Source: Planctomycetaceae bacterium | Lineage (GTDB): Bacteria; Planctomycetota; Planctomycetia; Pirellulales; UBA1268 | DNA length: 33,089 nucleotides | Assembly: GCA_947449135.1 (NCBI GenBank) | Contig: CANFQO010000035.1 | Coordinates: forward strand, 1-33,089 | Direction: 5' to 3' | Part shown: positions 32,601 through 33,089 of the stretch, one piece after another | Position numbering within the stretch: position 1 is the stretch's first letter | How the letters are laid out: the number at the start of each line of letters is the position of its first letter | Notes under the pieces: model-generated | What the model saw: only the letters and a program-made list of their open reading frames with translations | Database searches by the model: none | Told to the model about the DNA's origin: nothing | Program-made: the position numbers and the translations under genes

Positions 32601-33089
32601 TCCCGACCGTGTCCGTAGCCTGAAGCGGCACGCCCGTGACCGAGGCGGTGGCCGTGACGAGGGCCGTGTTGATGATGGCCGAGCCGAGCGGCGTGCCGGC
32701 ATTCACCGTCACGTCGAAGGTCACGGTCGTCGACTGACCGGCAGCGAGCGTGCCCCCCACTGGCACGCCGGTGCCGGCTCCGGCTCCGGCGCCTAACTGG
32801 AAGTACACCGTGTTGAAGAAGCTGCTGTACTCAGCCTGATCGCGATCCACGGCGTCGGTCTTCGCGCCAGCATTGGCCCCGGCCGTGATCCGCAGCGTGC
32901 CGCGCTTGTAGGTGGTGTTGGCCGGGATCACGTCGCTGAGGATCACGTTCGTCGCCGCCTCGGCCGGCAGCGGCGTCGCCAGATTCGAGACGACGATCGT
33001 GTACCGCAGCGTGTCGCCACTCACGAGCACGCCGCCATTGAGATCCCGCACGGTCTTCACGACGGTGAGGTTCGCCGGATGGGTGACAG
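29656..33089 (-). CDS. large surface protein with duplicated DUF11 block and FG-GAP-like repeats, partial
   Basis: The frame is open at the window edge, so the true start and signal peptide lie beyond 33089; a GTG at 33058-33060 is only an internal codon (residue 1 of the counting used here). About 1,144 residues are visible. Six DUF11-like beta-sandwich domains occur: A1 (to ~155), B1 (158-284), C1 (287-413), A2 (417-550), B2 (553-680) and C2 (683-806). Then comes an FG-GAP/integrin-like beta-propeller region (about 812-1090) with DMTGDGIDEIITAPGPG and RGGVTVATADIGT, and a short Gly/Ser/Thr-rich tail. Such proteins are exported and form cell-surface or adhesin structures. The tail shows no LPXTG or PEP-CTERM signature. 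Stop TAG is at 29656-29658. Confidence 0.88.
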   Translation of the reverse strand, partial: VTHPANLTVVKTVRDLNGGVLVSGDTLRYTIVVSNLATPLPAEAATNVILSDVIPANTTYKRGTLRITAGANAGAKTDAVDRDQAEYSSFFNTVYFQLGAGAGAGTGVPVGGTLAAGQSTTVTFDVTVNAGTPLGSAIINTALVTATASVTGVPLQATDTVGISMAGGADLAIVKTAPATYTPGQPLTYTLVVTNAGPSTSTNALVEDVLPAGLTGATWTAVFTGGASGTASGSGNVNTNVTVPKGGRATYTVRATADATLNGVLTNIATVQPTDGDPDPNPDNNTSTGRSSVAPVADLQIVKTDSSATYTPGLPVTYTITVTNAGPSFVRGARVADAFPATITAAAWSAVFTGTGSVGDPAGTGSINEVIDLAVGGTAVYTVIAETSPTATTSLVNTATVTAPVGTTDPTPANNTSTDTDTVLLAAKLALTKTVVDVNGGFVQDGDTLRYTIVVTNNSGATLPTDIAADVFFNDQIPANTTYAGNLSSSQGSLTGSQGGGVTGFLGNIAGGGSVTISFDVTVNALTPDSTVISNSASASGTGATTRLPLAAADSVGVVTPPGADLTIVKAGPATFTPGGPLTYTLVVTNLGPSNVTNTTVADTLPAELSGVTWTVSYAGGAAGPASGSGDINAVLTDLPVGGTAAFTITAAVAANALSPLTNTATVTAPAGFPDPNPDDNTSTVISTPLPVTAMTITKTDGTAIYKPGQSVTYTIVVTNSGVSFAQSAKVIDVLDPTVIDVAASTWTAVFTGSNSSAQTIGTGSINETIDLAVGGTVTYTVIAQTLSTATTTLVNTATVNAPDGTTDSATDTDTPNFSPALILGTDLGCTSTPLVQVINPVTGLPLTQFFAYEPGFRGGVHVYGYDMTGDGIDEIITAPGPGRPGEVRVFTQNGVELPQYRMSPFGSGYTGGVEVAVGAVTGVGTTQLVAGQQRGTSLVRVFDVMPGSGISSTPIRQMQPFGPAFRGGVTVATADIGTFSGSTRTSPDPDGITEVIVGSGPGIPATVKSYNAVSAPPVVVNTVKPIGKGYSGGVSVAALPGVNGAAAGVLVSAGVNGGSKVETYRGISKIPTASFAAFGGASGQRADVWTAAISETEIYSVQGQFGKTGGVKKNTDPSGGTSSTLPGSTGILPPLRIGVLRK

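Noticed and set aside
33058-33060. Start codon of the DUF11 protein
   Set aside because: The GTG here is inside a DUF11 domain, and the frame stays open to the window edge (codons before it read THPANLTV), so the gene begins outside the window.

Overview
The window is about 33 kb of GC-rich, densely coded bacterial DNA. It most likely comes from a planctomycete of the Pirellula/Rhodopirellula kind. This rests on a BBP7-type outer-membrane porin family known almost only from Planctomycetes, two secreted PQQ-like beta-propeller proteins with the WPxxRGP-type N-terminal motif common in that phylum, a very large DUF11-repeat surface protein ending in FG-GAP-like repeats, and an EF-hand protein embedded in Gly/Pro-rich sequence. 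No rRNA, tRNA, CRISPR array or insertion sequence was recognised.

Layout. 1-3680: the end of a complex I-type proton-channel subunit, a HerA/FtsK-like ATPase and purU (10-formyl-THF hydrolase), all on +. 3768-4631: an ECF-like sigma factor on -. 4830-7000: a YbjN-like protein, a 16-bp tandem repeat, a YafY/WYL-type regulator, and a hemerythrin-domain protein on -. 7182-13665: an RMD1/DUF155 membrane protein, a paired active and inactive M16 peptidase with a small secreted protein overlapping its 3' end, a PQQ-like beta-propeller protein and the EF-hand protein. 13738-17161: a DgoK-like sugar-acid kinase and two translationally coupled membrane proteins, the second ending in a DUF1232/YkvA segment. 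17158-18498: a second PQQ-like propeller on -.

18729-26125 is a compact chemosensory operon in the order cheA, cheW, mcp, REC-REC-cheB, cheR. Its start codons overlap or closely follow the previous stops. Convergent to it (26336-28166, -) are a STAS-domain antagonist and a REC-SpoIIE/PP2C phosphatase. No stand-alone cheY is present. The nearest receiver with an intact phospho-acceptor, outside CheB itself, is the one on the phosphatase. The layout therefore suggests, without proving, that the array feeds a partner-switching output.

28485-33089: the BBP7 porin on + and, convergent with only 7 bases between, the DUF11/FG-GAP surface protein on -, whose 5' end lies outside the window.

The observations most worth a second look are the chemosensory/partner-switch neighbourhood, the Asn-for-Asp pseudo-receiver in the CheB fusion, the HAMP-less receptor, the P2-less CheA with two CheW-like domains, a 24-bp repeat shared in opposite orientation by two convergent intergenic gaps 22 kb apart, and the duplicated three-domain block in the DUF11 protein.
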